The notes: generated by a model not told the origin, from the sequence alone. A stretch of 64,000 bases of DNA from an uncultured Pseudomonadales bacterium (GCA_943842505.1 CALTDI010000023.1:1-64000); one strand, 5' to 3'. Shown: positions 34,572 to 44,342, counted from the first letter of the stretch. Numbers and translations: made by a program.

Positions 34572-35600
34572 ATGTCCTATCTAAAACAACGAGTAGTCCT
34601 AAGCATTAGTGCACTCCTGCTTGGTCTCACATCGACCATAGTCATGGCCCAAAGCGAATGGCCTGAAGTGGCTCCGGCCGAGCCGCCGGCGCATTGGGGT
34701 GCCGTTTCCGCTAACTTCGAAGAAATCCCCTATCCCTATCCGGTGCACTTTCTGGAGCTTAATCGTTTCCAGCAAGATATCCGCATGGCGTATATGGACG
34801 TCCCTCCTAGCGGGCGTGCTAACGGCCAGACTGTCCTAATTCAGCATGGTATGAATTTCTACTCCGAGGCCTATACGCCGACGATCAAAGCCCTGGCTGC
34901 CGCAGGCTTCCGCGTGCTAGCCGTAGACAGAATAGGCTTTGGCAAATCAACCAAGCCTATTCTTCCCTACAGCTTCAACTTTGTCGCAGCCAACATGAAG
35001 GCGCTGCTAGACGAACTAGAGGTCGATGAAGTTGCGATCGTTGGGCACTCCATGGGTGGGATGACAGTAAGTCGCTTCGCCATGATGTATCCAGATATTA
35101 CGACTCACGTGGTTATGGTAAACCAGATAGGTCTAACCGATCAGCGCCAGAGCCGACCCTGGAGCGACCCTTTTGCCGGCGGTGGCACTACTACCTACCA
35201 ATCGATACTGCGCGGCCATCAACGCTACTTCCCGCTGCGCTGGCCACCAGAGCATCTGGAATTCGTCCGTCGTCAATTTGGGCAGACAATGAGTGGCGAA
35301 TGGCCGCGTCTGGCGCAGGTGCGCAGACTGCAGGGCCAGATGCTCTACGATGACCCGGTTGTCTATGATTGGCAGCACATCGAGACCAAAGCCCTGGTTA
35401 TAGGCGGCGAAGAAGATGGGTTGGTCGATGATTTTCCGACACTGGCACACAATGTGGCAAACGAATTACAGAACTCAGCCATATTACTCTACCCGGATGT
35501 AGGCCACGCGCCTCAGATAGAGATACCCGATCTGTTCCATACCGACCTGATTCGCTTTTTGAGTTCAGATCCGAACGAACCAGCCAGCGCCTGGAAATAG
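34572..35600 (+). CDS. secreted alpha/beta hydrolase
   Basis: A 342-residue alpha/beta hydrolase with a signal peptide ending near residue 26 (LGLTSTIVMAQS). The oxyanion-hole region is VLIQHGMNFYSEAY, the strand after it DRIGFGKSTKP, and the nucleophile elbow VGHSMGGMTV with serine. The acid is in VIGGEEDGLVDD and the histidine in YPDVGHAPQIE. It lies in a cluster of exported hydrolases (28.6-35.6 kb) and is separated from the converging mscS gene by a 10-bp hairpin. The substrate cannot be predicted. Confidence 0.82.
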   Translation: MSYLKQRVVLSISALLLGLTSTIVMAQSEWPEVAPAEPPAHWGAVSANFEEIPYPYPVHFLELNRFQQDIRMAYMDVPPSGRANGQTVLIQHGMNFYSEAYTPTIKALAAAGFRVLAVDRIGFGKSTKPILPYSFNFVAANMKALLDELEVDEVAIVGHSMGGMTVSRFAMMYPDITTHVVMVNQIGLTDQRQSRPWSDPFAGGGTTTYQSILRGHQRYFPLRWPPEHLEFVRRQFGQTMSGEWPRLAQVRRLQGQMLYDDPVVYDWQHIETKALVIGGEEDGLVDDFPTLAHNVANELQNSAILLYPDVGHAPQIEIPDLFHTDLIRFLSSDPNEPASAWK

Positions 35601-35630
35601 TCAGTCGCTGAGCCCAGCTCAAGCTATTAG

Positions 35631-35665
35631 GTCCCAACTGCGGCATCTGCTCTGTCAGTTGGGAT
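35631..35665. terminator. hairpin between hydrolase and mscS
   Basis: TCCCAACTG (35632-35640) and CAGTTGGGA (35656-35664) form a perfect nine-base stem with a 15-base loop, between two converging genes. No T-run is present. The rest of the 238-base gap shows no other feature. Confidence 0.55.
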
Positions 35666-35838
35666 CTGATTCCACTTCAACCAAACCCTTCACCACACCC
35701 AGCAAATTGCAGAAGATAAGATTGCTGCGGCAGAGCCTGTCACCGACCTCTGGAAACCTTGCGGCACGATAAAACGCCCACCCTCCATGATTGGCAAACA
35801 GAAAGTTGACGCAACAACCCTAAACAGAAAAGGGTGGC

Positions 35839-36660
35839 CTAGGACAACATACGCACTTCGCGCTGGGGAAAGGGAATCGAGATATTGGCTTCGGTCAGCG
35901 CATCTTTGATTGCCTGATTCGCAGCAAACCGAATCTGATGAAAATCTTGAGTTTTCGCCCAGCCTCGCACAGCGATACTGATCGCGCTGTCGCCGAATTC
36001 TTCAATGCCGATCTGAATACTACGCTGCTGACTCAGCCCATCGACATTGGCGAGCTTCTCAGTGATTGCCTTCATCGCGGCATCGGTATCGCTGTCATAA
36101 GCGACACCGACTGACAATTCCAGGATCGTGTCTGTCTGGGAGTTATGCAATATCTCACCCACTATATGCTTGTTAGGGATGATAATTAGTTCTTCGTCTT
36201 CATTGGTCAGCAAGGTGTGGGCTAGGTGGACTTCCTTAACCACGCCGAACACGCCGTTAATGCGAACCGTATCGCCAATCACAAAGGGACGGGTGAAGAT
36301 GATACTGAGCCCCGCGCCATAATTTGATAACAGGCCCTGCATAGCTAAGCCGGCTCCCAAGCCCAGGGCACCAATTGCGGCCAGGAAAGGCGTAACCTGG
36401 ATCCCCAGCTTAGGCAGCGCGATGAGCACGGCAAATGTGATGATACCGATGCGCGCGGCACTCGCGAAGAACCGGCTAAGGGTTATGTCCAGTGATTTCT
36501 TAGCACACAGGGCAAGCACTAGATCACTTAATCGCCTACCGATGAAAACGCCTAGAACTAGCACGACGATCGCGCCGAATATTTGGAAGCTATAATTGAC
36601 CAGATAAGTTACAAGCATGTTGTAAACCTCGGTCATCTGTTCTAATTCTTCTTGTCCCAT
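35839..36660 (-). CDS. mscS: small-conductance mechanosensitive channel
   Basis: A 273-residue MscS homologue, an inner-membrane channel that opens under osmotic downshock. Three transmembrane segments lie in the first 130 residues. The pore helix TM3 has the characteristic glycine/alanine pattern (AAIGALGLGAGLAMQGLLSNYGAGL). The beta domain follows (FVIGDTVRINGVFGVVKEV, then IIPNKHIVGEIL), and a short C-terminal cap region ends RALPFPQREVR-like. The length is close to the E. coli protein. It is divergent from rlmK. Confidence 0.93.
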   Translation of the reverse strand: MGQEELEQMTEVYNMLVTYLVNYSFQIFGAIVVLVLGVFIGRRLSDLVLALCAKKSLDITLSRFFASAARIGIITFAVLIALPKLGIQVTPFLAAIGALGLGAGLAMQGLLSNYGAGLSIIFTRPFVIGDTVRINGVFGVVKEVHLAHTLLTNEDEELIIIPNKHIVGEILHNSQTDTILELSVGVAYDSDTDAAMKAITEKLANVDGLSQQRSIQIGIEEFGDSAISIAVRGWAKTQDFHQIRFAANQAIKDALTEANISIPFPQREVRMLS

Positions 36661-36785
36661 AAAGTTTATTCTCTGTATCTGGTGATCTCGCGTATCATGT
36701 AAGTCTCACATTCTGCCACGCCAAGCTGTTAAGGCAAGCAATTAAGGCTATATCCAGGGCTACCAACGGTCATCCCAGTCTCGCC

Positions 36786-37757
36786 ATGAACTCAGAAACA
36801 GAAACAAATCCCACTGTGAACGAAGCTACCGCGATGCTATGCAATCGCCTGCGCAAAAACCTGCGCGTGCTTGGGAAATGGGCACGGCAGCAGAATATCG
36901 AGTGCTATCGCCTGTATGATCGAGACCTGCCGGAATATGCATTTGCCATCGATATTTATGGCGAGCGCGTGCAGATGGCAGAATATCAGGCACCGGCCTC
37001 CATAGATGAGACGAAGGTGGCCGCGCGGCGTGAACAGGCCCTCGCTGCGGTACAGGAGGTTCTGGACATTGAGCCTGAACACATCGTACTTAAATCCAGA
37101 GAGCGCCAGCGTGGCAAGCAGCAATATGAAGCACAAGACCAGACCCACTCATTCTTTACTGTCGATGAGGGGCCCGCCAGCTTCTGGATAAACCTGGAAG
37201 ACTATCTGGATACGGGATTATTCCTGGATCACCGCCCGATTCGTCAGTTTATTCGAGAGAACGCCTCGGGGAAACGCTTCCTCAATCTCTTCTGCTACAC
37301 CGCAACTGCCAGCGTACAAGCCGCGCTGGGCGGTGCGTCCTCGACGCTAAGTATCGATCTCTCGAACACCTATCTCGACTGGGCTAGAAAAAACTACCTA
37401 CTCAATAAAATGGGTGGCAAGAGTCACCGCCTGAAGAAAGCTGACTGCATCGAATACCTAGATTCCAAGTACGAGAAATTCGATCTTATCTTTCTGGACC
37501 CACCGACGTTCTCTAACTCCAAGAGCACCAGTAACGTGCTAGACATCCAGAGAGATCATCTTTCACTGATTCGCAAAGCCATGAAAAAAATTGAAAGAGA
37601 CGGTCTGCTCATATTCTCGACCAACAAGCTCAGCTTCAAGCTGGACGCTGAGGTGCTCAGAAAATATAAGGTACAAGATTACACGACAGCCAGCCTCGGC
37701 AAAGATTTCCAACGGCAGAAGAAGATTCACCAAACATGGCTCATCCGGCATTCCTAA
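36786..37757 (+). CDS. rlmK: stand-alone RlmK-type 23S rRNA m7G2069 methyltransferase
   Basis: A 323-residue SAM-dependent methyltransferase that aligns with the C-terminal half of E. coli RlmKL. Shared segments are NRLRKNLRVLGKWARQ.NIECYRLYDRDLPEYAFA, LKSRERQRGKQQY, LEDYLDTGLFLDHRP, FLNLFCYTATASV, the catalytic FLDPPTFSNSK, and FSTNKLSFKLD. That half methylates G2069 (m7G). Here the RlmL half (THUMP plus N2-G2445 methyltransferase) is not attached and not in the window, so the bifunctional enzyme is split or RlmL lies elsewhere. Confidence 0.88.
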   Translation: MNSETETNPTVNEATAMLCNRLRKNLRVLGKWARQQNIECYRLYDRDLPEYAFAIDIYGERVQMAEYQAPASIDETKVAARREQALAAVQEVLDIEPEHIVLKSRERQRGKQQYEAQDQTHSFFTVDEGPASFWINLEDYLDTGLFLDHRPIRQFIRENASGKRFLNLFCYTATASVQAALGGASSTLSIDLSNTYLDWARKNYLLNKMGGKSHRLKKADCIEYLDSKYEKFDLIFLDPPTFSNSKSTSNVLDIQRDHLSLIRKAMKKIERDGLLIFSTNKLSFKLDAEVLRKYKVQDYTTASLGKDFQRQKKIHQTWLIRHS

Positions 37758-37805
37758 CACCCTATCGGCTTGCGCTAGAACAGTTCGCGGCTTAACATCC
37801 GGCCT

Positions 37806-38198
37806 ATGAAATACACATTAAGCAGCGCAGCCCTATTGGCACTACTGATCTTCCTTCCTTCCGCTACGGCCCAGGATACTAGCGCGACTCCCCTGGTCGG
37901 CTCCTGGGGTGGGCCACTGGTTATAGGCGAAGATGACCTAGGTCTAATCTTCAACATCACTATGGCAGATGGCGAATATTCGGCCTCGATGATTAGCGAT
38001 GGCTTGGGAATCTATGGCATGCCGGCAGATAGGGTGAGCCTCAGAGGGCTTTCCCTCACCGTCATTATTCGCAGGCTAGATGTTGAATTTACCGGGACCC
38101 TGCGTTTCGATGAGGCAGGCGAAGAATTGCTGCGCATCGATGCCAGCTGGTTTCAAGGTAGTGAGATGGTGCCGGTAGTATTGCGCCCGGTCGAGTAA
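37806..38198 (+). CDS. small secreted protein, beta-rich domain
   Basis: A 130-residue exported protein with a signal peptide ending near residue 22 (FLPSATAQ). The mature part starts GSWGGPLVIGEDDLGLIFNITMADGEYSASMIS and continues with alternating strands to WFQGSEMVPVVLRPVE. This pattern resembles the small N-terminal domain that often precedes serine hydrolases in Bacteroidetes (W.G.L ... G.W.QG...P..L.R), but here it stands alone. No catalytic residues are evident. It starts 48 bases after rlmK and ends six bases before the converging SulP gene. Confidence 0.6.
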   Translation: MKYTLSSAALLALLIFLPSATAQDTSATPLVGSWGGPLVIGEDDLGLIFNITMADGEYSASMISDGLGIYGMPADRVSLRGLSLTVIIRRLDVEFTGTLRFDEAGEELLRIDASWFQGSEMVPVVLRPVE

Positions 38199-38204
38199 GG
38201 CTCG

Positions 38205-40382
38205 CTAGATATAGCGACTCAGATTTCTATTCGCTCTGCCCAACCTTTCAGATAAGACCTTAACAATGTAGGTATGCAGCGCAGCTGTAGACGCTGGAAA
38301 TCTGCGTGACATTTCCTCCAGCTTATCCTTGTCCAACCTAAACAGAACCGCATCGTCCTCGATGCGCACTGAAGCGGTTCGATTCTCACCGGTATAGATA
38401 GCCATCTCTCCGAGAATAGCCCCGGCCTTGTATTTATGCAGTATACGCTCTGCCTGGCCTTGCACTTTGAGCACAACTACGACAGTACCCGAGCCGACAA
38501 AGTAGAGGCTCTCGCCTCTGTCACCCTCATTGAACAGGTACTCACCTGCTTTTCTCTTTTCGATGACGAAGAAATCAGATAGCAGTTTGACGTCAGCTTC
38601 TTCATAGGCGATGCGACCGAGCACGTCGTGCAATCCAAGATTCTGCTCTTCATCATTCAGATTCAGATCCCGAAGTATGCGCCTCTCGCACCAGTCTACA
38701 GCCGTATCCAACTGCTCCTTGTAGTGTCGCTCCAGGCGCTGATTACCGAAGGTGAAGAAGTCGTGCTTAACCAATTGCTTTATGGACTTCTGATCTGCGC
38801 TACTAATTATGATATGAAAGCCAACACGATCACTGAGTTGCGCAAGCTTCGAGAAGGTTACGATCGCCGATGTATCCAATTGACTCACGTGATGAAAATC
38901 GAGGACGAGGAAATCAAATTTACTATCTTCCACTTCCATGATGCGGTTGCGTATGGCGCTGATCAACTTATCTGCCGTGCCGAAGAAGATAAATCCTTGC
39001 AACACCATGATCAGCACACGATGCCCTTCTTTGTTGAGTAGCTCCCGTGTTTCCAGGTCGCGATCGACATTACTCGCATGGTCGCTGCCGTTAGTCTCGA
39101 TTTTGATAACGCTTAGCTGCGAATAGTTCACCACAAACAAAATAATGGCCACGAAGAAACCAAAGGTGACGCCCTGCAGGATATCAGAGAAGATAATTAC
39201 AATAAGGACCAGAATAACGACTCCGTAATCGGAAAGAGGCAGTTCGTCACGCGCCTTCCACAGCCAATCGATTAAAAACTCCAATCCAACATAGATTAGC
39301 AGTCCCCCCAAGAGGAATGTAGGCACTAACTCCATGAACTCGGTGCCCGCCAGTATCGCCGCTGCGACGAGAATCGCATTAACGATACCCATCAGCCTGT
39401 CTTTGCCGCCTAGGCGATCTACCAGCGCAGTGTCCGATGCGTCATGTACGCCAGGAAAACCGCCTAGCATTCCGTTCACGACATTGGTGTAGCCCATGAC
39501 TTCTAACTCATGGTCTGGATCCAAATCTTTCTTGGCGATTAGCTCGATGCCGGAAACATCGAGCAGTAGCATCATGGAACACAGTAACGCTACAACGACG
39601 ATACCACCGAGCTGCTCCCAGATAGCCAGCCATTTAACTTCTTGCAGATATTCGAAATGAAAAATCGGAACGAGGGTTCCAGCGGAATCAATGACCGGCA
39701 GCAGGCCGTTGGCGGCAGCCTCATCTCGGCTGATGCCTGCTATCGACAATACGCCATAGAACAATAGTACCGACAGCAACAAAATTCCTGGCACAGAAAG
39801 TCTATTGTCTCTAAACATCTTTCCGATGATCAGGCAGAGTGCCAGCACGACTGCCGGCGTAACGAGTTGAATAAATTGAGGGTCAGCAATCGAACCAAGG
39901 TCAGCGTCGCGACCACTGGCTACGGTTAGGCCACCCTGTATGAATATGTAGCCAATACCGGCGAAGAAACCGCCCGCAACTGGATAGGGGATATAACGCA
40001 CTAAGTTTCCCAACTTCAAGCGGCCAAGCAGAAGCAGAAACAAGCCAGCAAACGTCGTCGTCACCATGATGGCGACAATAATCGTGGCTTCCGCCCCGAT
40101 CGAATATTCGGAACCAAAGCTAACGTAGATGCTGCTCACGATTACCGCGAACACCGGTATCAAACCATTGCGAGGGGAACAAACAACGGCCTTGTAACCA
40201 CTAAACAGGGTGCCGCCCAACCCAGTCACCAGGGTGCCGATCAGCAGTATAGCGATACCCGGCACCATAAGACGCTGATCAGTCTGCGCGAATAGTAACG
40301 CCGCAACCGACACGGCCACCGAAATGTTGACCAATGCAATTAGACCGCCAGAGATAATATTGGCTATATAGCTAGACCGCAT
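38205..40382 (-). CDS. SulP-family anion transporter with STAS and cyclic-nucleotide-binding domains
   Basis: A 725-residue inner-membrane transporter of the SLC26/SulP family. The first about 420 residues hold the transmembrane core, including the conserved segment GGFPGVHDASDTALVDRLGGKDR. A STAS domain follows at about residues 445-560 (FDFLVLDFHHVSQLDTSAIVTFSKLA). The C-terminal part (about 600-715) is a cNMP-binding/Crp-like domain (EYLFNEGDRGESLYFVGSGTV ... GAILGEMAIYTGENRTASVRIEDDAVLFRLD). Transport of sulfate, bicarbonate or another anion may therefore be gated by a cyclic nucleotide. The transported ion is unknown. Confidence 0.88.
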   Translation of the reverse strand: MRSSYIANIISGGLIALVNISVAVSVAALLFAQTDQRLMVPGIAILLIGTLVTGLGGTLFSGYKAVVCSPRNGLIPVFAVIVSSIYVSFGSEYSIGAEATIIVAIMVTTTFAGLFLLLLGRLKLGNLVRYIPYPVAGGFFAGIGYIFIQGGLTVASGRDADLGSIADPQFIQLVTPAVVLALCLIIGKMFRDNRLSVPGILLLSVLLFYGVLSIAGISRDEAAANGLLPVIDSAGTLVPIFHFEYLQEVKWLAIWEQLGGIVVVALLCSMMLLLDVSGIELIAKKDLDPDHELEVMGYTNVVNGMLGGFPGVHDASDTALVDRLGGKDRLMGIVNAILVAAAILAGTEFMELVPTFLLGGLLIYVGLEFLIDWLWKARDELPLSDYGVVILVLIVIIFSDILQGVTFGFFVAIILFVVNYSQLSVIKIETNGSDHASNVDRDLETRELLNKEGHRVLIMVLQGFIFFGTADKLISAIRNRIMEVEDSKFDFLVLDFHHVSQLDTSAIVTFSKLAQLSDRVGFHIIISSADQKSIKQLVKHDFFTFGNQRLERHYKEQLDTAVDWCERRILRDLNLNDEEQNLGLHDVLGRIAYEEADVKLLSDFFVIEKRKAGEYLFNEGDRGESLYFVGSGTVVVVLKVQGQAERILHKYKAGAILGEMAIYTGENRTASVRIEDDAVLFRLDKDKLEEMSRRFPASTAALHTYIVKVLSERLGRANRNLSRYI

Positions 40383-40744
40383 CTTATAGTCTTATTGTTT
40401 TGTTGATAGAACTAAGGTATCAGGATACTACCGGCCAGCTCGCGATGCCAGCGTGAACCCCTGTTTACGGCGCTCTAAGGGCCTGCTAACTGTCTATGTT
40501 TTTGGCAATTTCCTCCCAAGTAAGCAAAAAGTAGGCCTATGCGTTATTGATAGAGTAAATTGAACAAACTCTCAGGCCTGAGCTCGAAAATAGGGCTATT
40601 TCTGCTTATTAAGACAGGTTTCAAGGACGGCAAGAGACTAGGGAATAAACTGAAGCCTTTGCCTGTCATTGACTATGTTGCTGCATTATAATTCTCGGGA
40701 GCTTTACGTGTCGGCTTAGCCGACCCAAAAGTGCCTCACCAGGA
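40383..40744. other. divergent intergenic region
   Basis: About 360 bases between the SulP gene (minus) and the exported 248-residue protein (plus). It contains a compact hairpin GTCGGC-TTA-GCCGAC at 40710-40724, 30 bases before the next start codon, which could affect translation. I found no clear promoter pair and no ORF. Confidence 0.5.
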
Positions 40745-41491
40745 ATGCCGAATATGAACAATGCGACCGATCCGACACTCTGTCTTGCGAACTCTGATAG
40801 AAATATCGAGAAAGTGCTTCTCAAGGGCTCCCCCTCTGCCTCTGTTGCTATCCACGCGAAACAGGCTATGGCAGCTGCTACATGCATTCTGTGTCTATTC
40901 GCTGCTATGGCCGCGAACTCTGCGTACGCAACCACAATTCTCGCCATGGATATCGATAAGGTTATAGCCGATGCCGAATTCGTATTCGAGGGCGAGGTAA
41001 TCATCAGTGAAACACGACAGGATAATAGCAGCGGCATAATCAGCACCTATGTCACCTTTCGAATCGACGACATTATCAAGGGCGACTATTCGGGTGACAG
41101 TGTTGAGCTGAAATTCATGGGTGGCGCATTTAACGGGCAGATAGTGCAGGTCAGCGGCATGCGCATACCCGAGATGGCGGAACAGGGAATCTACTTCGTC
41201 GAATCCCTGTCTCGCGATCTTATCAATCCCCTGATCGGCTGGTCCCAGGGGCACTTCATAATCGTAGAAGAAGATGGCGTACGCCGAATGCGCACCGCAG
41301 GGAATCAGCCGGTTACCGATGTAGAGCCGGTCTCATCCATACCCCCCAGCATCAAGAAACCGCTGTCGGTAGTCGAAGGCAACAGCGACATAGCTGCCGG
41401 CGTCATGACCGAGTCCAGCCCGATCATGATTCAGCGTGCGCTGACTGTAGAGGAATTCAAGTCGCGCATCACCGACCTTGTAGACAACTAG
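40745..41491 (+). CDS. exported hypothetical protein encoded next to a matrixin protease
   Basis: A protein of up to 248 residues that I cannot assign to a named family. A hydrophobic export segment lies near residues 41-61 (AAATCILCLFAAMAANSAYA), which is far from the first ATG; starts at 40745, 40754 or even 40868 are all possible. The mature domain (about 62-175) is beta-rich and has DADFVFEGEVI-like and YVTFRIDDIIKGDY segments followed by FMGGAFNG. It lies 11 bases upstream of the matrixin gene, so the two are probably one operon; it may be a partner or inhibitor of the protease. That role is inference. Confidence 0.65.
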   Translation: MPNMNNATDPTLCLANSDRNIEKVLLKGSPSASVAIHAKQAMAAATCILCLFAAMAANSAYATTILAMDIDKVIADAEFVFEGEVIISETRQDNSSGIISTYVTFRIDDIIKGDYSGDSVELKFMGGAFNGQIVQVSGMRIPEMAEQGIYFVESLSRDLINPLIGWSQGHFIIVEEDGVRRMRTAGNQPVTDVEPVSSIPPSIKKPLSVVEGNSDIAAGVMTESSPIMIQRALTVEEFKSRITDLVDN

Positions 41492-41502
41492 GAGTCTAGT
41501 CA

Positions 41503-42918
41503 TTGAGAGTTGTCTCCCTGCTTTTCGTATTCTTACTCCCCCTCAATTCCAGCAATGCTTTCGAGACGTCGGGGAATTTCTGGGAAAGCTCACGGGCGGT
41601 CTTTCACGTAGGCATTAGCGGAAGCTCTCCCACCGGCGGCACCTGGAATGCAGCCTTCATTCGCGCGATGAACGCATGGAGCGAGGTCAGCAACTTCGAA
41701 TTTATTGCCGTTAATGACTATCTGGATCCCTGTATCGATCGCGGCGTCGATCAATTCGGTGACGGCGCTACGAGTGTCGACTTCGGAGCAGACGTGTGTG
41801 GCACCGAGTTTCAGGAAAACACCCTGGCGGTAACGCTGACTGCGGGAACATGCCTCAATAAGGAATGTACGGGAGGGTTCTCAATCACCGATGCGGATAT
41901 CGTGTTCAACAGCGCGGAGAGTTGGGCTATCTACAGCGGAGCGCTGCGCTTGGACAATACCAGCGAATTCGAACGCGTTGCATTACACGAGTTAGGCCAC
42001 GCTCTGGGACTGAATCATTCGACGGCCAGCGACGCTATCATGGAGGCCTTTGTATCGGATACGAACACCTTGCAGGCTGATGACATTGCGGGGATAGTCT
42101 CTATCTACGGTGGCGGTGAAGAGGTAGAGGCGACAGTCGCGAACATCTATGGGGTCAGTCTAGTCGCTCCAGAGAACTCCACACTAGCCGGGCAGAACAA
42201 CAGCCGTAACCTTAGCGGCTCACTAAGCGGTGATGACAATCAGCTGGATGGCAAGTCTCTCGATCTGTATCAGTATACCTTCGAGAATGACTCTACTGTC
42301 GATATTCAATTAAACTCACAGGCCTTCGACCCCTTCTTGTATCTAGTCAGAATCTCTGCGACACAGGCCGCGGTAGCTGGCTCCACTTTCACAGATGACA
42401 ATTCGGGTAGCGGCAACAACGCAAGAATCAATGAAAGCATTCAGGCCGGAACCTATTGGCTTGGAGTCAGTAGCACTAGCGGTAATGCGACGGGCAACTA
42501 CGATGTTTCAATAATATCGAACACCAACAATCCCTCTTCTTCATTTGATTCATTCACTTCGATATATGGAGTAGATGTGCTGGTAAATCCGAATCCGAGT
42601 ATAAGTGGCAGCCTAAGTTTGGCGGATTTTAAATTCAACGAGAAGTTTCTGGACCTGGTACAGATAGAAACCGTAGTTAGTTCCAAGGTGAGGATCGACC
42701 TCGCCTCCTCGGCATTCGATACCAGTCTATTACTCGTAGCAGTGAATTCAGATCAATCTCTGGGAAGTCTTTCCCTGCAGAACGACGACAACGGCAGCGG
42801 CACCAACTCTGTTATAGAAACCACCCTGCCGCCCGGCACGTATTGGCTGGGCGTAACAAGTTTCGCTCCGGATGAGACGGGCGACTATAACATCGCCATC
42901 TCGTTGGTATTGCCCTAA
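41503..42918 (+). CDS. secreted matrixin metalloprotease with two PPC domains
   Basis: A 471-residue secreted zinc protease. The signal peptide ends near residue 18 (LPLNSSNA). The matrixin catalytic domain carries the zinc motif HELGHALGLNH at residues 162-172 with the Met-turn methionine near 180 (AIMEAF). Two bacterial pre-peptidase C-terminal (PPC) domains follow, at about 220-345 and 355-470, each ending in a GTYWLGV...GNY or GDY pattern. Translation starts at TTG, supported by GGAG eight bases upstream. No propeptide cysteine switch is visible, so control may come from the partner protein just upstream. Confidence 0.85.
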   Translation: MRVVSLLFVFLLPLNSSNAFETSGNFWESSRAVFHVGISGSSPTGGTWNAAFIRAMNAWSEVSNFEFIAVNDYLDPCIDRGVDQFGDGATSVDFGADVCGTEFQENTLAVTLTAGTCLNKECTGGFSITDADIVFNSAESWAIYSGALRLDNTSEFERVALHELGHALGLNHSTASDAIMEAFVSDTNTLQADDIAGIVSIYGGGEEVEATVANIYGVSLVAPENSTLAGQNNSRNLSGSLSGDDNQLDGKSLDLYQYTFENDSTVDIQLNSQAFDPFLYLVRISATQAAVAGSTFTDDNSGSGNNARINESIQAGTYWLGVSSTSGNATGNYDVSIISNTNNPSSSFDSFTSIYGVDVLVNPNPSISGSLSLADFKFNEKFLDLVQIETVVSSKVRIDLASSAFDTSLLLVAVNSDQSLGSLSLQNDDNGSGTNSVIETTLPPGTYWLGVTSFAPDETGDYNIAISLVLP

Positions 42919-42935
42919 CTCGGTCTAACTCGGTT

Positions 42936-44342
42936 TCAATCCAGCGCCATGCGCACCATGGCAATACGCTTAGGGACCTGTCCAACAGGGATCTTCGCGA
43001 TGGTTTCCATTTTTATCGCGTCTACGGCATAGGTGACGTTGTCTCCGGCCGCACCGATGTAGGCACGCTTACCGTCGGGCGTGAAAGTGATCCACTCGGG
43101 ATGCTGCCCTACAAAAACACGTCCTATCTCTTGCAGATCAGGCAGAGAATGAATATAGACATGGCTATACACCTTGCTTGTCGACCAGAGCATCTTGCCA
43201 TCCGGGGAAACCGCCAGGCCATGGGCAGGCGCTCCCTGCAGGCCATCTAGATGCGCCTCCTCTCCCGGCACAGCTGGATGTTCGATCCTGGCCACCTCCT
43301 CTCTCTTGTCGAAATCGACAACGGCAAAACCGTGAAAACCGGAGAGCTGTACGAATATACTCCTGGTTGAGCCATCGGCCTTGGTATCGAATGTCATGGG
43401 ACGAATTCCCGAGCTCATCTCTAGCTCCCACGCCAATTCATCTGTTTGGGTATCGATGACGTTAATGGTTCTAGTCTGTATCGATCCGGCAACGGCGTAA
43501 CGACTGTCGGGAGTCACATAGACATTGTGAATGGCACCGTTCACTGGCAGCGTCTTTACATTCGTCATGCTGGCTACGTCGATGATATCAACCGAGCCAG
43601 GCATTTCCATGATCGCCACATAGACCTTACTGCCGTCGCCAGTTACCGCGACATTATTAGGCCTGCCACTGAGAGGAATGCGTCGTTTAACACGCAGAGT
43701 TCTGGCATCTACGATATCCAGGCTGTGCATGGACTCATTGGTAATATAGATCTGAGAACCATCTGGCGCTCCGACCACGCCATGTGGAATGGCTATATCC
43801 GATATGGTGCCAACAACTTTATTCGACTCAGGGTCGATAACTGTCGAATCATCTCCAGCGGCATTGGTTTGAATAATGCGCACCGCTACACTTGATGGCG
43901 TACGTCTGACTTTTGCACCGGCAACCCAGTCCGCCATGATCCTCCACTCGGGGTCGAACTGGCTATGGAAGTGCTTGCCGCCACCATGAAAGGGGTCGCC
44001 GCCCACATCAGCAGCAAGAGGGTGGGTCATGAAACGACTTCGCAGAGGATCTTCGCCCGCAAGCACAAACTGACTCGCCGACTCGAAATTCATGCGCGAT
44101 TGTTCATCGGTCCAGAACAGTTGATGCTCTTCAAGCCCTTGCAACCTAAAGTTGCTGCTACGGGTATGGCACTGTATGCAGCGCACATTGCCTTCGCGTT
44201 TAGCGAGGAAGATGGGTTGTACTTCATTCTTGAAGAAATCGAAATCGAGTTCGGGGGCCTGAGCAAGTAACAGCCCGGATAAGGCTGATGCACTCAAGGC
44301 AAATAGATAAGTAATCACTCGTAGTCTGATGCTGGGCTTCAT
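42936..44342 (-). CDS. secreted YVTN beta-propeller protein with c-type haem motif
   Basis: A 468-residue exported protein. A signal peptide ends near residue 27 (LSGLLLAQAP). One haem motif CIQCH lies near residue 55 in a cytochrome-like N-terminal segment. From about residue 150 a seven-bladed YVTN-type beta-propeller follows, with repeats such as GSQIYITNES, GSKVYVAIME, DSRYAVAGSI, GKMLWSTSKV and GKRAYIGAAG. Such proteins act as periplasmic redox or binding scaffolds; no substrate is known. It follows the amidase gene by 48 bases on the same strand. Confidence 0.78.
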   Translation of the reverse strand: MKPSIRLRVITYLFALSASALSGLLLAQAPELDFDFFKNEVQPIFLAKREGNVRCIQCHTRSSNFRLQGLEEHQLFWTDEQSRMNFESASQFVLAGEDPLRSRFMTHPLAADVGGDPFHGGGKHFHSQFDPEWRIMADWVAGAKVRRTPSSVAVRIIQTNAAGDDSTVIDPESNKVVGTISDIAIPHGVVGAPDGSQIYITNESMHSLDIVDARTLRVKRRIPLSGRPNNVAVTGDGSKVYVAIMEMPGSVDIIDVASMTNVKTLPVNGAIHNVYVTPDSRYAVAGSIQTRTINVIDTQTDELAWELEMSSGIRPMTFDTKADGSTRSIFVQLSGFHGFAVVDFDKREEVARIEHPAVPGEEAHLDGLQGAPAHGLAVSPDGKMLWSTSKVYSHVYIHSLPDLQEIGRVFVGQHPEWITFTPDGKRAYIGAAGDNVTYAVDAIKMETIAKIPVGQVPKRIAMVRMALD

